DNA of 62,256 bases, taken from Weissella cibaria (GTDB lineage Bacteria > Bacillota > Bacilli > Lactobacillales > Lactobacillaceae). Position 1 is the stretch's first letter; every line of letters starts with the position of its first letter. The notes beneath the pieces are model-generated. The model was not told the origin of the DNA, made no database searches, and saw only the letters and a list, made by a program, of their open reading frames with translations. Shown here piece by piece: positions 8,129 through 20,803 of this stretch. The DNA lies in the NCBI RefSeq assembly GCF_004521965.1, contig NZ_SDGK01000032.1, positions 1 through 62,256 on the forward strand, given 5' to 3'. The position numbers and the translations under genes are program-made.

Positions 8129-10726
8129 TTATTCTTCTGAATCATCTTCAGCCCGAGCAAGCAATTCAGCTACTTCGACTGGTTGCTCACCATCAACTGG
8201 CGCTGCTGGTAATTCTGTATCATTTACGACCGGCGTTGCGTCATCAGCTGTATCGGCAGCGTCTTCCACTAACTCCGGTGCATCCTCTTCATGTTCAACC
8301 TTTGCAAATGTTGCAACAATTGCATCATCATCTAGGCGAATAACACGAACACCTTGTGTCGCACGACCAGTTTCTGACAATGAATCAACCGTAAAGCGAA
8401 TCATTACACCCTTGTTGGTTGTTAACATAATGTCTTCTGAACCATCTACAACCGCCAAACCGGCTAGTGGACCGTTCTTCTCGGTGATTTGGGCCGTCTT
8501 GATTCCCTTACCACCACGACCCTTAATAGGGTATTTATCAACTGGGGTTTGCTTACCGTATCCCTTTTCAGTGATAACCAGTACAGATGCGTCATCCTTT
8601 AAGATTTCAGCGCCGATAACAAAGTCATCATCACGCAGTGTAATACCACGCACACCAGCTGCTGAACGCCCCATTGAGCGAACCGCATCGGCATTAAATG
8701 ATACCGCGTAACCACCATGAGTACCAATCAACAAGTTCTCAGTCCCATCAGTAATCATAACGTTAATCAACTCATCGTCACTATTCAACGTAATGGCCTT
8801 TAAACCGTGTGTTCGAATGTTACTAAAGTCTGAAACCGGCGTCTTCTTCACCTTACCGTAACGGGTTGTAAAGAAGAGGAAGTCTTCACTTTCAGAAGCT
8901 TCACCACGTACGTTAATCACGGTTTGCACACTCTCGCCCGCTTCGATTCCCAACAAGTTAACAACTGGGATCCCCTTAGCAGAACGACCATATTCAGGAA
9001 TTTCGTATCCCTTCATCTTGTAAACCTTACCAGCATTGGTAAAGAACAATAACGTATCGTGCGTTGAAGTACCAATCAATTGATCGATAAAGTCATCATC
9101 ATTAACGCCCATTCCTTGCACACCACGACCACCACGGTTTTGTGATCGGAATTCAGTTTGTGCCATTCGCTTGATGTAGCCAGCGCTCGTCAATGACACA
9201 ATAATATCTTCTTCCTCAATCAAATCCTCGTCTTCAATGCTCGTGACATCCCCGATTTGCAATTCTGTACGACGGTCGTCGCCGTACTTTTCTTGAATTT
9301 CAAGCAATTCAGTATAGATGATTTCATCAATACGTTCTGGCTTAGCCAAGATATCCTTGTAATCAGCAATTGCGGTCATCAAACCTTGATATTCATCTTC
9401 AATCTTGCCACGTTCCAAACCGGTCAAACGAACTAAACGCATGTCCAAAATGGCTTGCGCTTGCTTATCTGATAAAGCATAATCCGTCATCAAACGGTTC
9501 TTGGCAATTTCTGACGTTTCTGAACCACGAATGATGCTAATGATGGCATCAATGTGATCCAAAGCAATACGCAAACCTTCCAAGATATGCGCACGTGCTT
9601 CAGCCTTACGCAATTCAAATTCCGTACGACGACGCACGACAATTTGTTGGTGCTCAAGGTAAGCAACCAGCATAGCCTTCAAACCTAGCAACTTTGGTCG
9701 ACCATCTTGCACGGCCAACATGTTAAAGCTAAAGCCGGTTTGCATTAACGTATTCTTGTACAAGTTATTCAACACAACTGATGCTGAAACATCACGACGA
9801 ATATCAATAGCGATTCGGTAACCAGTTTGGTCGGACTCATCGTTAACCGCCGTAATACCTTCGATCCGCTTTTCACGGCCAAGTTCAGCAATACGTTCAA
9901 TTAACTTAGCCTTGTTGACCATGTATGGCAACTCAGTCACAATGATGCGTTCCTTACCAGACTTTTCCGTCTCAATTTCGACCTTCGCCCGGACCGTCAC
10001 AACACCCTTTCCGGTTTCATAAGCCTTACGAATACCAGACTTCCCCATCACAATCGCCCCTGTTGGGAAGTCAGGTCCAGGGACCGCTTCCATCAACTCA
10101 GCTGTTGTGACATCCGGGTTGTTCATCAACATGTGAATGGCTGAAATAACTTCACCCAAATTGTGTGGCGGAATATTTGTTGCCATACCAACGGCAATTC
10201 CGTTGGCTCCGTTAACTAACAAGTTAGGGAAACGGGCTGGCAAAACAACTGGTTCACGATCAGTACCATCATAGTTATCCGCAAAATCAATCGTATCCTT
10301 GTTGATATCACGCAACATTTCCGTTGCAATCTTACTCAAACGGGCTTCGGTATAACGCATGGCCGCAGCTGGGTCACCATCAATAGAACCAAAGTTTCCG
10401 TGTCCATCAACCAACATGTAACGATAACTAAAGTCCTGCGCCATGCGCACCATTGATTCGTAGATGGCAGAGTCACCGTGTGGGTGATACTTACCCATAA
10501 CGTCACCGACAATACGGGCAGACTTCTTGTGTTGCTTATCTGGCGTCACACCCAGTTCATTCATACCGTACAAAATACGACGGTGCACCGGCTTTAAACC
10601 ATCACGTACATCGGGCAACGCACGTGCCACGATAACTGACATCGCATAGTCCAAGAAAGATGTTCGCATTTGCTCGCCAAGCTTGGCAGGTTTAATGCGG
10701 CTGTTATTTTGTTCTTCTTCAGCCAT
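8129..10726 (-). CDS. gyrA: DNA gyrase subunit A
   Basis: An 865-residue gyrase A. The winged-helix/tower region carries the quinolone-resistance motif [10 protein letters not shown] (81-90; serine 86 and glutamate 90, the usual susceptible residues) and the catalytic tyrosine Y125 in [11 protein letters not shown]. The C-terminal half contains repeated beta-pinwheel blades, with the GyrA-box [12 protein letters not shown] at roughly residue 530, which identifies gyrase rather than ParC. A long acidic tail (about 815-865) ends the protein. It is the last gene of its operon, 36 bp after gyrB, with RBS AAAGGA. Confidence 0.98.
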   Translation of the reverse strand: MAEEEQNNSRIKPAKLGEQMRTSFLDYAMSVIVARALPDVRDGLKPVHRRILYGMNELGVTPDKQHKKSARIVGDVMGKYHPHGDSAIYESMVRMAQDFSYRYMLVDGHGNFGSIDGDPAAAMRYTEARLSKIATEMLRDINKDTIDFADNYDGTDREPVVLPARFPNLLVNGANGIAVGMATNIPPHNLGEVISAIHMLMNNPDVTTAELMEAVPGPDFPTGAIVMGKSGIRKAYETGKGVVTVRAKVEIETEKSGKERIIVTELPYMVNKAKLIERIAELGREKRIEGITAVNDESDQTGYRIAIDIRRDVSASVVLNNLYKNTLMQTGFSFNMLAVQDGRPKLLGLKAMLVAYLEHQQIVVRRRTEFELRKAEARAHILEGLRIALDHIDAIISIIRGSETSEIAKNRLMTDYALSDKQAQAILDMRLVRLTGLERGKIEDEYQGLMTAIADYKDILAKPERIDEIIYTELLEIQEKYGDDRRTELQIGDVTSIEDEDLIEEEDIIVSLTSAGYIKRMAQTEFRSQNRGGRGVQGMGVNDDDFIDQLIGTSTHDTLLFFTNAGKVYKMKGYEIPEYGRSAKGIPVVNLLGIEAGESVQTVINVRGEASESEDFLFFTTRYGKVKKTPVSDFSNIRTHGLKAITLNSDDELINVMITDGTENLLIGTHGGYAVSFNADAVRSMGRSAAGVRGITLRDDDFVIGAEILKDDASVLVITEKGYGKQTPVDKYPIKGRGGKGIKTAQITEKNGPLAGLAVVDGSEDIMLTTNKGVMIRFTVDSLSETGRATQGVRVIRLDDDAIVATFAKVEHEEDAPELVEDAADTADDATPVVNDTELPAAPVDGEQPVEVAELLARAEDDSEE

Positions 10727-10762
10727 TACTATTCCTTTCTTTCTATCTAGTTCAAATTAAAA

Positions 10763-13874
<3,112 letters not shown>

Positions 13875-13875
<1 letters not shown>

Positions 13876-14108
13876 TAGTCTGCTTCAGCGCCCATCCCGT
13901 TAATGACAAATCGCTTACCAGATGGCACTGCGACCACGTCACCTGGGTAAAGCTTGCGTCCACGGCGATCATCGGGTTCTTGGTTAACTAAAACCGTATT
14001 TTCGCGTAGGTACCACTTCGCTTGGCCACCAGTAGAAATGATATTTTTTTCCTTCAATAATTGTCCTAGCGTAATGTAGGGCGTTTGAATGTGCACTTCG
14101 TTAGCCAC
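13875..14108 (-). CDS. yaaA: S4-domain protein YaaA
   Basis: A 77-residue small RNA-binding S4-domain protein conserved between dnaN and recF in Firmicutes. [21 protein letters not shown] and [19 protein letters not shown] form the S4 fold. Its role may lie in ribosome assembly, but this is not settled. It is the first gene of the recF-gyrase operon, with its own promoter region after the dnaN terminator; its stop codon overlaps the recF start. Confidence 0.93.
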
Positions 14109-14252
14109 TTCAATATCCTTTCTGTCGGGGTTAATCCCAACTGAGAAATGTTTCCATAAGTAGTCTTATTATACGCTATTTTTTTACTTTATTCAATGTA
14201 ATCAAGGCGTCAGAGCCTTTCTGAGGCTTTTGGCGACACATGAAACAAAAAA

Positions 14253-14297
14253 GCCGAAAATTACTGTTTTTTTCCTTAAACAGCAATTTTCGGCCTT
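14253..14297 (-). terminator. Terminator of dnaN
   Basis: GCCGAAAATTACTGTTT pairs with AAACAGCAATTTTCGGC (one mismatch) around an eight-base loop, followed by a short T-rich tract on the minus strand. It separates dnaN from the yaaA operon. Confidence 0.9.
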
Positions 14298-14325
14298 TTA
14301 GCCTATAAATTACGCACTGTGGTAA

Positions 14326-15456
14326 TTAGTAAGTACGCACTGGTGTAATCAATTGAATAAAGTTTGTTTCATTATTGGTTGGTACCAAAGTAAATGGATC
14401 CAACGCAGTCTTAAATCCAATTTGGATTTGTTCATCTCCAAATGACTTCAATGCTTCACGCATGTAATCAGGGTTAAATGAAATCGTTAATTCATCACCA
14501 GCCGTCTCGGCCGCAAAAATTTGTTCTTCAACGCGTCCAACTTCAGGTGAATTTGATGAAATCAATGACTTTTCGTCGCTAACCGTAAATTGAATAACGT
14601 TTGAACGTCCTTCGTGACTAAGCAAGGCGGCACGCTCAATTGTTTGGAGCAAGTCACGAGCATTAATCGTCAAAGTCGTCCGCTTTTCAGTTGGAATCAA
14701 CCGTGAAGCATCAGGGTAGTTTCCTTCCAACAAACGTGAGTAGAACGTTGTGTTAGCGCCAAGTTGGAAAATAACTTGGTTTTCAGCCACACGAACATCT
14801 ACCGTTTCGACTTCGTCCAACATTGCTTGCAATTGGTTCAATGAAGGACCTGGCACGATGATGTCGGCGCTAACATCTGAATCACCAAATGCAACTGTTC
14901 GCTGGGCTAAACGGTGACGGTCAGTTGCGACCGCTGTTAAATTACCACCCACCAAAATAAAGTGCACACCAGTCAAGATTGGTTGACTAAGTTGCTTTGA
15001 AACAGCAATGACGGTTTGACCGATCACTTCAGTCAACGTTTCAGCTGGCAACGTCAAATTGTTGCGAACTTCAATTTCTGGTAAGTGTGGGTAGTTATTA
15101 GCATCTTGACCATTAATATCAAATTCTGAACTTTCAGAAGTGATTTTAGCTTGGAAACCAGTTGTGTTTGATAGGGTGAATGTTTCGCCCGGCAAACGCT
15201 TAACAATATTTGAGAAGAAGGCGGCTGGCAAAACCAAGGCACCTGGTTCAGATACTTGCAACGTTGCTTGATCATCGGTTACTGGAATAACTGTTTCGAT
15301 TGAGATATCTGTATCTGAACCGGTCAATGTTAAGCCATTGTTATCAAGGACCAATTTAACACCTGTCAAAATTGGCATTGATGTACGTGATGAAATTGCA
15401 CGGCTGACATTATTCATGGCTTTGATGAAAACAGCTCGATTAATTGTAAATTGCAT
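14326..15456 (-). CDS. dnaN: DNA polymerase III subunit beta (sliding clamp)
   Basis: A 376-residue sliding clamp that tethers the replicative polymerase to DNA. It shows the three repeated clamp domains, beginning MQFTINRAVFIKAMNNVSRA, and ends with the clamp family motif QLITPVRTY. The start at 15456 is supported by TTGAGGAG seven bases upstream; an upstream in-frame ATG would add 15 residues encoded by the palindrome in the leader and is unlikely. Second gene of the dnaA-dnaN pair. Confidence 0.98.
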   Translation of the reverse strand: MQFTINRAVFIKAMNNVSRAISSRTSMPILTGVKLVLDNNGLTLTGSDTDISIETVIPVTDDQATLQVSEPGALVLPAAFFSNIVKRLPGETFTLSNTTGFQAKITSESSEFDINGQDANNYPHLPEIEVRNNLTLPAETLTEVIGQTVIAVSKQLSQPILTGVHFILVGGNLTAVATDRHRLAQRTVAFGDSDVSADIIVPGPSLNQLQAMLDEVETVDVRVAENQVIFQLGANTTFYSRLLEGNYPDASRLIPTEKRTTLTINARDLLQTIERAALLSHEGRSNVIQFTVSDEKSLISSNSPEVGRVEEQIFAAETAGDELTISFNPDYMREALKSFGDEQIQIGFKTALDPFTLVPTNNETNFIQLITPVRTY

Positions 15457-15485
15457 GATTATCTCCTCAACCTTTTTTGCTCGGC

Positions 15486-15501
15486 ATGCATGCGCATGCA
15501 T
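15486..15501. repeat. Perfect 16-bp palindrome in the dnaN leader
   Basis: ATGCATGCGCATGCAT is a perfect inverted repeat 30 bp upstream of the dnaN start codon, next to the DnaA-trio tract. It could bind a dimeric protein or form a hairpin in the dnaN mRNA. No T-run follows, so it is not a terminator. Confidence 0.7.
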
Positions 15502-15528
15502 CGCTTACTGACTGATTTATTAATAAAA

Positions 15529-15568
15529 AAATAATAATAGTAATAAGGGGTGTGTACAATGTGTAAAA
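15529..15568 (-). other. oriC unwinding module: two DnaA boxes, C-rich spacer, DnaA-trios
   Basis: Read on the minus strand, two abutting near-boxes TTTTACACA (15560-15568) and TTGTACACA (15551-15559) are followed by CCCC and then TTATTACTATTATTATT. The complement of the last tract reads as consecutive 3'-(A/G)AT-5' triplets, the DnaA-trio pattern known from the Bacillus subtilis origin, and continues into an AT-rich run. Location between dnaA and dnaN matches the B. subtilis unwinding site. Boxes match the consensus at 7 of 9 positions. Confidence 0.75.
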
Positions 15569-15665
15569 CCCTCAGCTATACCATTACATCAAGGATTGGT
15601 ATATGTATACAACCCTGTGGAAAACTTTCGAGAAATTCGTGAATAATTCACAATACCTATTCAAA

Positions 15666-17078
15666 CTAATTGCTCAACTCTTCACGAATTTTTTGAACTT
15701 GCTCGGCCAATAGGACATCATTTTCAATCGCGTTATCGATTTTTTCAGTTGAATGCATTACGGTTGTGTGATCCTTACCACCGAAAGCTCGGCCAATTTG
15801 TGGCAGAGAGTCTTGTGTGAGTTCACGCGCCAAATACATGGCGATTTGGCGTGGTACCACGATCTCCTTATTACGCTTCTTACCATTAAGGTCTTGCACG
15901 GTTACGTCGAAGAACTTTGCAACCGTATCTTGGATAATAGGAATCGTGATGGCGCGTTGACGCTTGAAGTTCATTGTCTCAAGAATGTCGCGAGCAGTAT
16001 CAACTGTGACCGGTTGCGATGCGAATCGTAGCTTACCAGCAACTTGATTGAAAACCCCTTCCAAATCACGGACGTTTGTATCAACAGCCGCGGCGATTTC
16101 GTCAATCACATCATTCGGAATATTGAGGTTTTCTTGATCTGACTTATTACGTAGGATGGCTACACGTGTTGGTAAGTCAGGCTTTGTAATGTTTGCTGAA
16201 TAACCTTGCCCGAAACGCGTGACCAAACGCATTTCTAGGCCAGGAATTTCTTTTGGCAACTTATCTGATGTCAGGACGATTTGGTGATTTTCTCGCGTAA
16301 TGGCATTGAAAGTATTAAAGAATTCTTCTTGAATCTTTTCTTTACCAGCCAAGAATTGGACGTCGTCAACTAGCAAGAGATCTGTCGAGCGATATTCGCG
16401 CTTAAATGCTTCAGTCTCCTTTTGACCACGACGCAAAGCTTCCGTGAAGTCGTTGATGAAATCTTCAGTCGTAATGAACTTAACTTTGGCGTTGGGATTG
16501 TTTTCTAAAACTTTATTCCCAATTGCCTGCATCAAGTGTGTCTTACCAAGTCCCACGCCACCATAGATTAATAGTGGATTCCATTGGGTACCAGGGTTAT
16601 CAGCAACCGCTTGCGCAACAGCATATGCTTCGCGGTTCTCATCAGAAGACACAAAAGTTTCGAAACGGAATTCAGGATTCAAAATTGATTGCGTAACAAA
16701 ATCAGCCGCTACTGGTGAAGTGCCGGTAGTGTTTGGTTGTTCAGGAGCGGCATCAGTGGCCGGTACCTCAAATAATGAAGTTGGTTGTGGTGAGATATAA
16801 GTCACCGAGGGCACGATAAACGTTGGTTGACCATACAGCTTCATCGTTGCTGTCATAGCTGCTTGCATGAAAGCGAGATAGTAAGAACTACTTGGGTTTA
16901 GCCATTCGTCAGCCACTTGTTCATGGTTGGTCGATAAATGTAAGGTGACCGTATTGTTTTTGTTCTCTAAAACTTGTAAAGGCGTCAACGTATCGACGTA
17001 ATTAGCAAAGGAGAAGCCAGTTGAGATGGACTCGCGTAGCTCTTCTTTAATGGCGTTCCAAAGCTGGACTGGATCCAT
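15666..17078 (-). CDS. dnaA: Chromosomal replication initiator protein DnaA
   Basis: A 470-residue AAA+ initiator. Domain I covers about 1-85; the AAA+ core has Walker A GGVGLGKTHLM, Walker B LLLVDDVQFLAG and sensor motifs; domain IV ends with the signature MYLARELTQDSLPQIGRAFG and GGKDHTTVMHS that contact the DnaA box. The ATG at 17078 is preceded by AAGGAGG; a longer frame from 17135 reads through this RBS and a DnaA box. It binds the boxes in the flanking intergenic regions and probably controls itself through those upstream. Confidence 0.98.
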   Translation of the reverse strand: MDPVQLWNAIKEELRESISTGFSFANYVDTLTPLQVLENKNNTVTLHLSTNHEQVADEWLNPSSSYYLAFMQAAMTATMKLYGQPTFIVPSVTYISPQPTSLFEVPATDAAPEQPNTTGTSPVAADFVTQSILNPEFRFETFVSSDENREAYAVAQAVADNPGTQWNPLLIYGGVGLGKTHLMQAIGNKVLENNPNAKVKFITTEDFINDFTEALRRGQKETEAFKREYRSTDLLLVDDVQFLAGKEKIQEEFFNTFNAITRENHQIVLTSDKLPKEIPGLEMRLVTRFGQGYSANITKPDLPTRVAILRNKSDQENLNIPNDVIDEIAAAVDTNVRDLEGVFNQVAGKLRFASQPVTVDTARDILETMNFKRQRAITIPIIQDTVAKFFDVTVQDLNGKKRNKEIVVPRQIAMYLARELTQDSLPQIGRAFGGKDHTTVMHSTEKIDNAIENDVLLAEQVQKIREELSN

Positions 17079-17127
17079 CGGGACGACCTCCTTAAAAAGT
17101 AGAAGTATCTGAATCTTTGGGTGGACG

Positions 17128-17438
17128 TTATCCACAATACGTTCGCTAGTCTTAAATTTCTTAAGAAGCGCAATTCAACAGATTCCATTGTAGCAGGGTG
17201 TGGATAAGTTTTCCACAGCAAATATCGCTGATGTATCAAGGGTTTTCGCGAATTTTAATAACGTTATGTGATATCCACAGCCTGTTAATATCCAAAATTT
17301 AGTTATCAACTTGATGTGAATTTGATTTTTACGCTGTTTGTGGATGTCTGTGGATAAGTTAGGGGTAAAACTAGATATTTACAAGTCTTTGTTAATAAGC
17401 TAGAGTTGATACATCAAATATTTGATCGGTTATCCACA
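17128..17438. other. oriC: DnaA-box region between dnaA and rpmH
   Basis: Four perfect TTATCCACA boxes occur at 17128-17136 (+), 17199-17207 (-), 17349-17357 (-) and 17430-17438 (+). Near matches lie at 17209-17217 (TTTTCCACA), 17271-17279 (ATATCCACA), and just outside at 17484-17492 and 17495-17503. No gene occupies 17079-17821. Together with the module at 15529-15568 this gives a bipartite origin flanking dnaA; leftward and rightward genes diverge from here, as expected for leading-strand bias. Confidence 0.93.
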
Positions 17439-17654
17439 TATGCACAGGGATAGCTAGGAAAAGTTACTAGCCCCTGTGTAGATTGTGGAAAAAATGTGGA
17501 TATTGGGGAAAACTAAACTAACACTCTGTTACATGCCTGAACTTTATAAACATAACGCTCCGTTACTTTCTGGATAGCTCATAGGTGATGATTGTTTGAT
17601 TTTTTCAAAGAAAAAGTTAAGGGCTTAAGAATTGAACATGACGAATTCGCGTTG

Positions 17655-17663
17655 TGCTATACT
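17655..17663 (+). promoter_or_regulatory. Extended -10 promoter of rpmH
   Basis: TGCTATACT (TG at 17655-17656, TATACT at 17658-17663) is an extended -10 element about 160 bp upstream of rpmH. The best -35-like sequence (TTGAAC) is 20 bp away, so the extended -10 probably matters. The leader contains a TTAATTTTTGTTAAAAAAGAATTAA hairpin region. Confidence 0.6.
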
Positions 17664-17821
17664 ATCAGGAAGTTCAGTTACACTTAATTTTTGTTAAAAA
17701 AGAATTAAGTGCTTTAGAAGGGTTGCCAACCGGAATCTTACGTGATAAACTTAAATACGAATTGTGGTTTGGCCTTGCCAACCGCAGGCCAAATCTAACT
17801 ACGAATGGGAGGTGTATTCAC

Positions 17822-17956
17822 ATGAAGCGTACATACCAACCTAAGAAGCGTCACCGCGAGCGTGTACACGGCTTCCGTAAGCGCATGAGCACTAGCAACG
17901 GTCGCAAGGTGCTTGCACGTCGCCGCCAAAAGGGCCGCAAGGTATTGTCAGCCTAA
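17822..17956 (+). CDS. rpmH: 50S ribosomal protein L34
   Basis: A 44-residue, highly basic ribosomal protein; [18 protein letters not shown] and [19 protein letters not shown] are the full family pattern. The start is fixed by GGGAGGTG ten bases upstream; the open frame runs on upstream without coding character. First gene of the rightward rpmH-rnpA-yidC group. Confidence 0.98.
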   Translation: MKRTYQPKKRHRERVHGFRKRMSTSNGRKVLARRRQKGRKVLSA

Positions 17957-18062
17957 TTAGGTCAGGCCTTCTATTAGGATTACTGATAACGATCGCGCGT
18001 GGTTCGGCCATTTTGGCTGAATCACGCGTTTTCTATTGTCTAAAAAAGTCTGGAGCAAACAT

Positions 18063-18419
18063 ATGCGTAAGAGTTACCGTGTTAAGAAAGAAGCCGATTT
18101 CCAATTGGTATTCGAGCAACATCACTCGGTCGCAAACAAAATGTTTATTGTTTACACGATGGAACGTGAACAACCAACCCACTTCCGCTTGGGAATTTCG
18201 GTTTCAAAGAAAGTTGGGCTGCGTGGCCACGAGCGTGTATGGGTGAAGCGTCGCATTCGACAAAGTGTTTTGGAATTTAAGCCAAATCTGCGTCAAGATG
18301 TCGACATTCTGGTGATTGCCCGCCCATCAGCTCATGACCAAGACATGGCGATCATTAAAAAGAACTTGGAACACGTCTTCAAGTTGGCAAATTTGTTTGT
18401 CGACCAGGACGAAAATTAA
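18063..18419 (+). CDS. rnpA: Ribonuclease P protein component
   Basis: A 118-residue basic protein that binds RNase P RNA and helps it cleave the 5' leader of pre-tRNAs. MRKSYRVKKEADFQLVFE, LGISVSKKVG and the basic helix VWVKRRIRQSVLE (the family RNR-type motif) are present. I chose the ATG at 18063, preceded by GGAG; an in-frame TTG at 18036 would add nine residues without a good RBS. It lies between rpmH and yidC, the standard order. Confidence 0.96.
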   Translation: MRKSYRVKKEADFQLVFEQHHSVANKMFIVYTMEREQPTHFRLGISVSKKVGLRGHERVWVKRRIRQSVLEFKPNLRQDVDILVIARPSAHDQDMAIIKKNLEHVFKLANLFVDQDEN

Positions 18420-18446
18420 AAACAACCTATTATATGGAGAAAAACG

Positions 18447-19280
18447 ATGCAGTCAGCTAAGAAAGTATTTTCAACGCGGTCTACCGTTACAGCTGTCATT
18501 GCCTTAATTATCATGATTATTGCTGGCGTGATGTTTAAGGGACATGTATCCGGTACCGGATTCTGGCATGGAATCATCATCGCCAACTTCTCACGCTCAA
18601 TTTTGGGTGTCTCAGCCTGGTTTGGAAATAACTATGGTTTGGGAATTATTGTCTTTACGTTGTTGATTCGTTTGTTGATTTTGCCATTGATGGTTTATCA
18701 AACGCGTTCAATGCGTAAGATGCAGGAAGTTGCCCCTGCTTTAAAGGCTATTCAAGCGAAGTATCCAAATCGTGATACGGAATCAATGGCTGCGATGCAA
18801 GCAGAGCAAAGCGCCCTTTATAAGGAAGCGGGTGTTAACCCATTTGCCAGCTTGTTACCTTTGATTGTTCAAATGCCAATCTTGATTGCGTTGTATACGG
18901 CTATTCGTACGACGAAGCAACTGGAAACCGGGACATTCTTGTGGGCACAATTAGGTCAACATGACCATTTGTTCATTTTGCCAATCTTAGCAGCGTTGTT
19001 TACATTTGCCTCATCATACTTGGTAATGTTGGGACAACCTGAAAAGAACGGGATGACAACGTCAATGACGTACATTATGCCAATTATGATTTTCATTTTT
19101 GCGATTAATGTCCCATCAGCTTTGTCATTGTACTGGGTGGTTTCAAATGCCTTCCAAGTTGCGCAAACGTGGACAATTCAAAATCCTTTTGAAATTCGTC
19201 GCGAACGTGAAGCAAAGAAGCAAGCAGAGCGTGAGCGTGAACGTGCGATTCGTAAGGCGAAGCGTTCACACAAGCGTTAA
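18447..19280 (+). CDS. yidC: Membrane protein insertase YidC/OxaA
   Basis: A 277-residue insertase with five hydrophobic segments (about 16-30, 58-80, 133-152, 174-192 and 208-225), the usual YidC2 region and a basic C-terminal tail rich in Arg/Lys/Glu that can contact ribosomes. The conserved arginine of the hydrophilic groove is in FTLLIRLLILPL. Most Gram-positive YidC proteins are lipoproteins; here no lipobox cysteine follows the first hydrophobic stretch (GVMFKGHVSG). The jag gene that usually follows is missing; two terminators follow instead. RBS TGGAG. Confidence 0.95.
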   Translation: MQSAKKVFSTRSTVTAVIALIIMIIAGVMFKGHVSGTGFWHGIIIANFSRSILGVSAWFGNNYGLGIIVFTLLIRLLILPLMVYQTRSMRKMQEVAPALKAIQAKYPNRDTESMAAMQAEQSALYKEAGVNPFASLLPLIVQMPILIALYTAIRTTKQLETGTFLWAQLGQHDHLFILPILAALFTFASSYLVMLGQPEKNGMTTSMTYIMPIMIFIFAINVPSALSLYWVVSNAFQVAQTWTIQNPFEIRREREAKKQAERERERAIRKAKRSHKR

Positions 19281-19287
19281 TCATCAA

Positions 19288-19313
19288 AAAAATCGCCATA
19301 TGGTGATTTTTTT
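19288..19313 (+). terminator. Terminator of yidC
   Basis: AAAAAATCGCC pairs with GGTGATTTTTT around ATAT, followed by T residues, eight bases past the yidC stop. Confidence 0.85.
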
Positions 19314-19349
19314 GGTTGTGAAGCGGTCTATTATCTGAATGTTTCCTAA

Positions 19350-19379
19350 AGCCCTGCCACTTTGCGGGGCTTTTTTATT
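19350..19379 (+). terminator. Second terminator downstream of yidC
   Basis: AAAGCCCTGC pairs with GCGGGGCTTT and is followed by a T-run. It backs up the hairpin at 19288 before lepB. Confidence 0.8.
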
Positions 19380-19428
19380 TTAGGTATGCTAAACTGAGAA
19401 TAATAAAAATGATGTAAGGAGACCACCC

Positions 19429-20046
19429 ATGAAAGCTTTTCGCGAGATTATGTCTTGGGTAATTCCGATTGCGATCGGATTAATTATTGCCTTGTTGATT
19501 AAGACGTATTGGTTCACACTAGTACGTGTCGACGGAACATCTATGGAACCAAATTTGACCAACAACGAGCGTGTTTTCGTTCTGAAGCCTGAAAAGATTC
19601 ACCGTGGTAGTGTCATTGTGTTTGATGCTTATGGTGAAGATCCAGAAGTGGATGGTCACAAGGATTACGTAAAGCGTGTTATCGGTATGCCTGGTGATAC
19701 GGTTAGTGCTGAAAATGGTGTGATTAAGGTTAATGGCAAGGCTGTTGACCAGGATTTCATTCCAGAGTCTGAGCAAACAGCCACTAACACGGTCAACAAT
19801 GTGGGTAACTGGTCAAGTTTAACGGAACTTGGTGATCACATGGGGTGGCAACGTGAGAGGACGGTTAAGGTGCCTAAGGGCGAGTATTTCGTTTTGGGAG
19901 ACCACCGTACCGTTTCAAATGATTCACGTTACTGGGGCTTTGTGAACAAGGATAAGGTGCTAGGTGTTGTGAAGGTGCCATTCTGGGGCGAAGCAACCAA
20001 GCGTGCTAATATTAATACGCAATGGAAGACTTACTTTGAGAAGTAA
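19429..20046 (+). CDS. lepB: Signal peptidase I
   Basis: A 205-residue type I signal peptidase that removes signal peptides outside the membrane. One N-terminal membrane anchor (about 8-25) is followed by the catalytic serine in GTSMEPNL (near 38), the catalytic lysine in YVKRVIGMPGD (near 84) and the box GDHRTVSNDSRYWGFV. The region between boxes carries an insertion of about 30 polar residues. RBS AAGGAGACC. Monocistronic. Confidence 0.97.
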   Translation: MKAFREIMSWVIPIAIGLIIALLIKTYWFTLVRVDGTSMEPNLTNNERVFVLKPEKIHRGSVIVFDAYGEDPEVDGHKDYVKRVIGMPGDTVSAENGVIKVNGKAVDQDFIPESEQTATNTVNNVGNWSSLTELGDHMGWQRERTVKVPKGEYFVLGDHRTVSNDSRYWGFVNKDKVLGVVKVPFWGEATKRANINTQWKTYFEK

Positions 20047-20054
20047 TCCATCGC

Positions 20055-20095
20055 CAAAAAACCGCCTGACAGCGTATTGTCAGGCGGTTTTTTAG
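20055..20095. terminator. Bidirectional terminator between lepB and the haem operon
   Basis: AAAACCGCCTGACA and TGTCAGGCGGTTTT form a perfect 14-bp stem with A/T runs on both flanks, between convergent transcription units. Confidence 0.93.
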
Positions 20096-20119
20096 TTTTA
20101 CGGTCAATCTTCTGAGCTG

Positions 20120-20803
20120 TCAGGCGTGCACAATCAAATGCTGTTGGCTCACAATAACGTCAGTTAAGGGAGTTTTGAAGGTCGTTGATAATTGATCGAC
20201 ATCGGCCATATCAGCGACAGCCCCACATTTTAGCTGGCCACGGTCGTTTAGCAACCAAATTTGATCACTATAAGCGAAGGCTTGCGTTAAATCGTGTAAC
20301 ACCATAATCATAGTAAATTTACGTTGTTGTTGTAACTGGCGTAGCGTTTCTAAGAATAAGTGCTGGTATTGCAAGTCTAGGTAGGTTGTTGGCTCGTCTA
20401 AAATAACCAGTTCAGGTTGTTGCTGTAAGACGAATCCTAGCCAAGCAAGTTGCTGTTGGCCACCAGAAAGCTCAGGCATTGGTGTTTCAAGTAAAGCTGT
20501 TAGTTGAAGCAATGCAACAACCGTATCGTCGATAACGTCTGTAGTCATCGTTAATAATTCACGTACGGTCAAGGGCTCATGGAGCTCATTTCGTTGCGCT
20601 AATAATGCAATGCTTAAGGGCCGACCAGTAATCACACCGCGACGAGGGTCTAATGCTTTGGCAAGCAGCTGGAGTAGCGTTGACTTACCAGAACCATTTG
20701 GCCCAATGAGACTAGTAATTTGTCGTGGTAATAAATCAGCTGTCACTTTTGAGAGGACTTGCTGGTCGCCACGGTATACGTCGACGTCTTTAAGTTGTAG
20801 CAT
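20120..20803 (-). CDS. Haem/iron ABC transporter ATP-binding protein (HtsC/FecE-like)
   Basis: A 227-residue ABC ATPase. Walker A is GPNGSGKSTLL (about 34-44), the signature is LSGGQQQLAWLG and Walker B is LVILDEP, followed by the switch histidine in MVLHDLTQAF. It belongs to the FecE/BtuD group that powers siderophore, haem or cobalamin uptake. It overlaps the end of the permease gene by 14 bp. Last gene of the five-gene NEAT operon, so haem or a haem-derived iron source is the most likely cargo. Confidence 0.92.
   Translation of the reverse strand: MLQLKDVDVYRGDQQVLSKVTADLLPRQITSLIGPNGSGKSTLLQLLAKALDPRRGVITGRPLSIALLAQRNELHEPLTVRELLTMTTDVIDDTVVALLQLTALLETPMPELSGGQQQLAWLGFVLQQQPELVILDEPTTYLDLQYQHLFLETLRQLQQQRKFTMIMVLHDLTQAFAYSDQIWLLNDRGQLKCGAVADMADVDQLSTTFKTPLTDVIVSQQHLIVHA

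Noticed and set aside
7998-8711. 237-codon plus-strand ORF
   Set aside because: Antisense to the 3' end of gyrA; Ser/Thr-rich shadow of the acidic GyrA tail.
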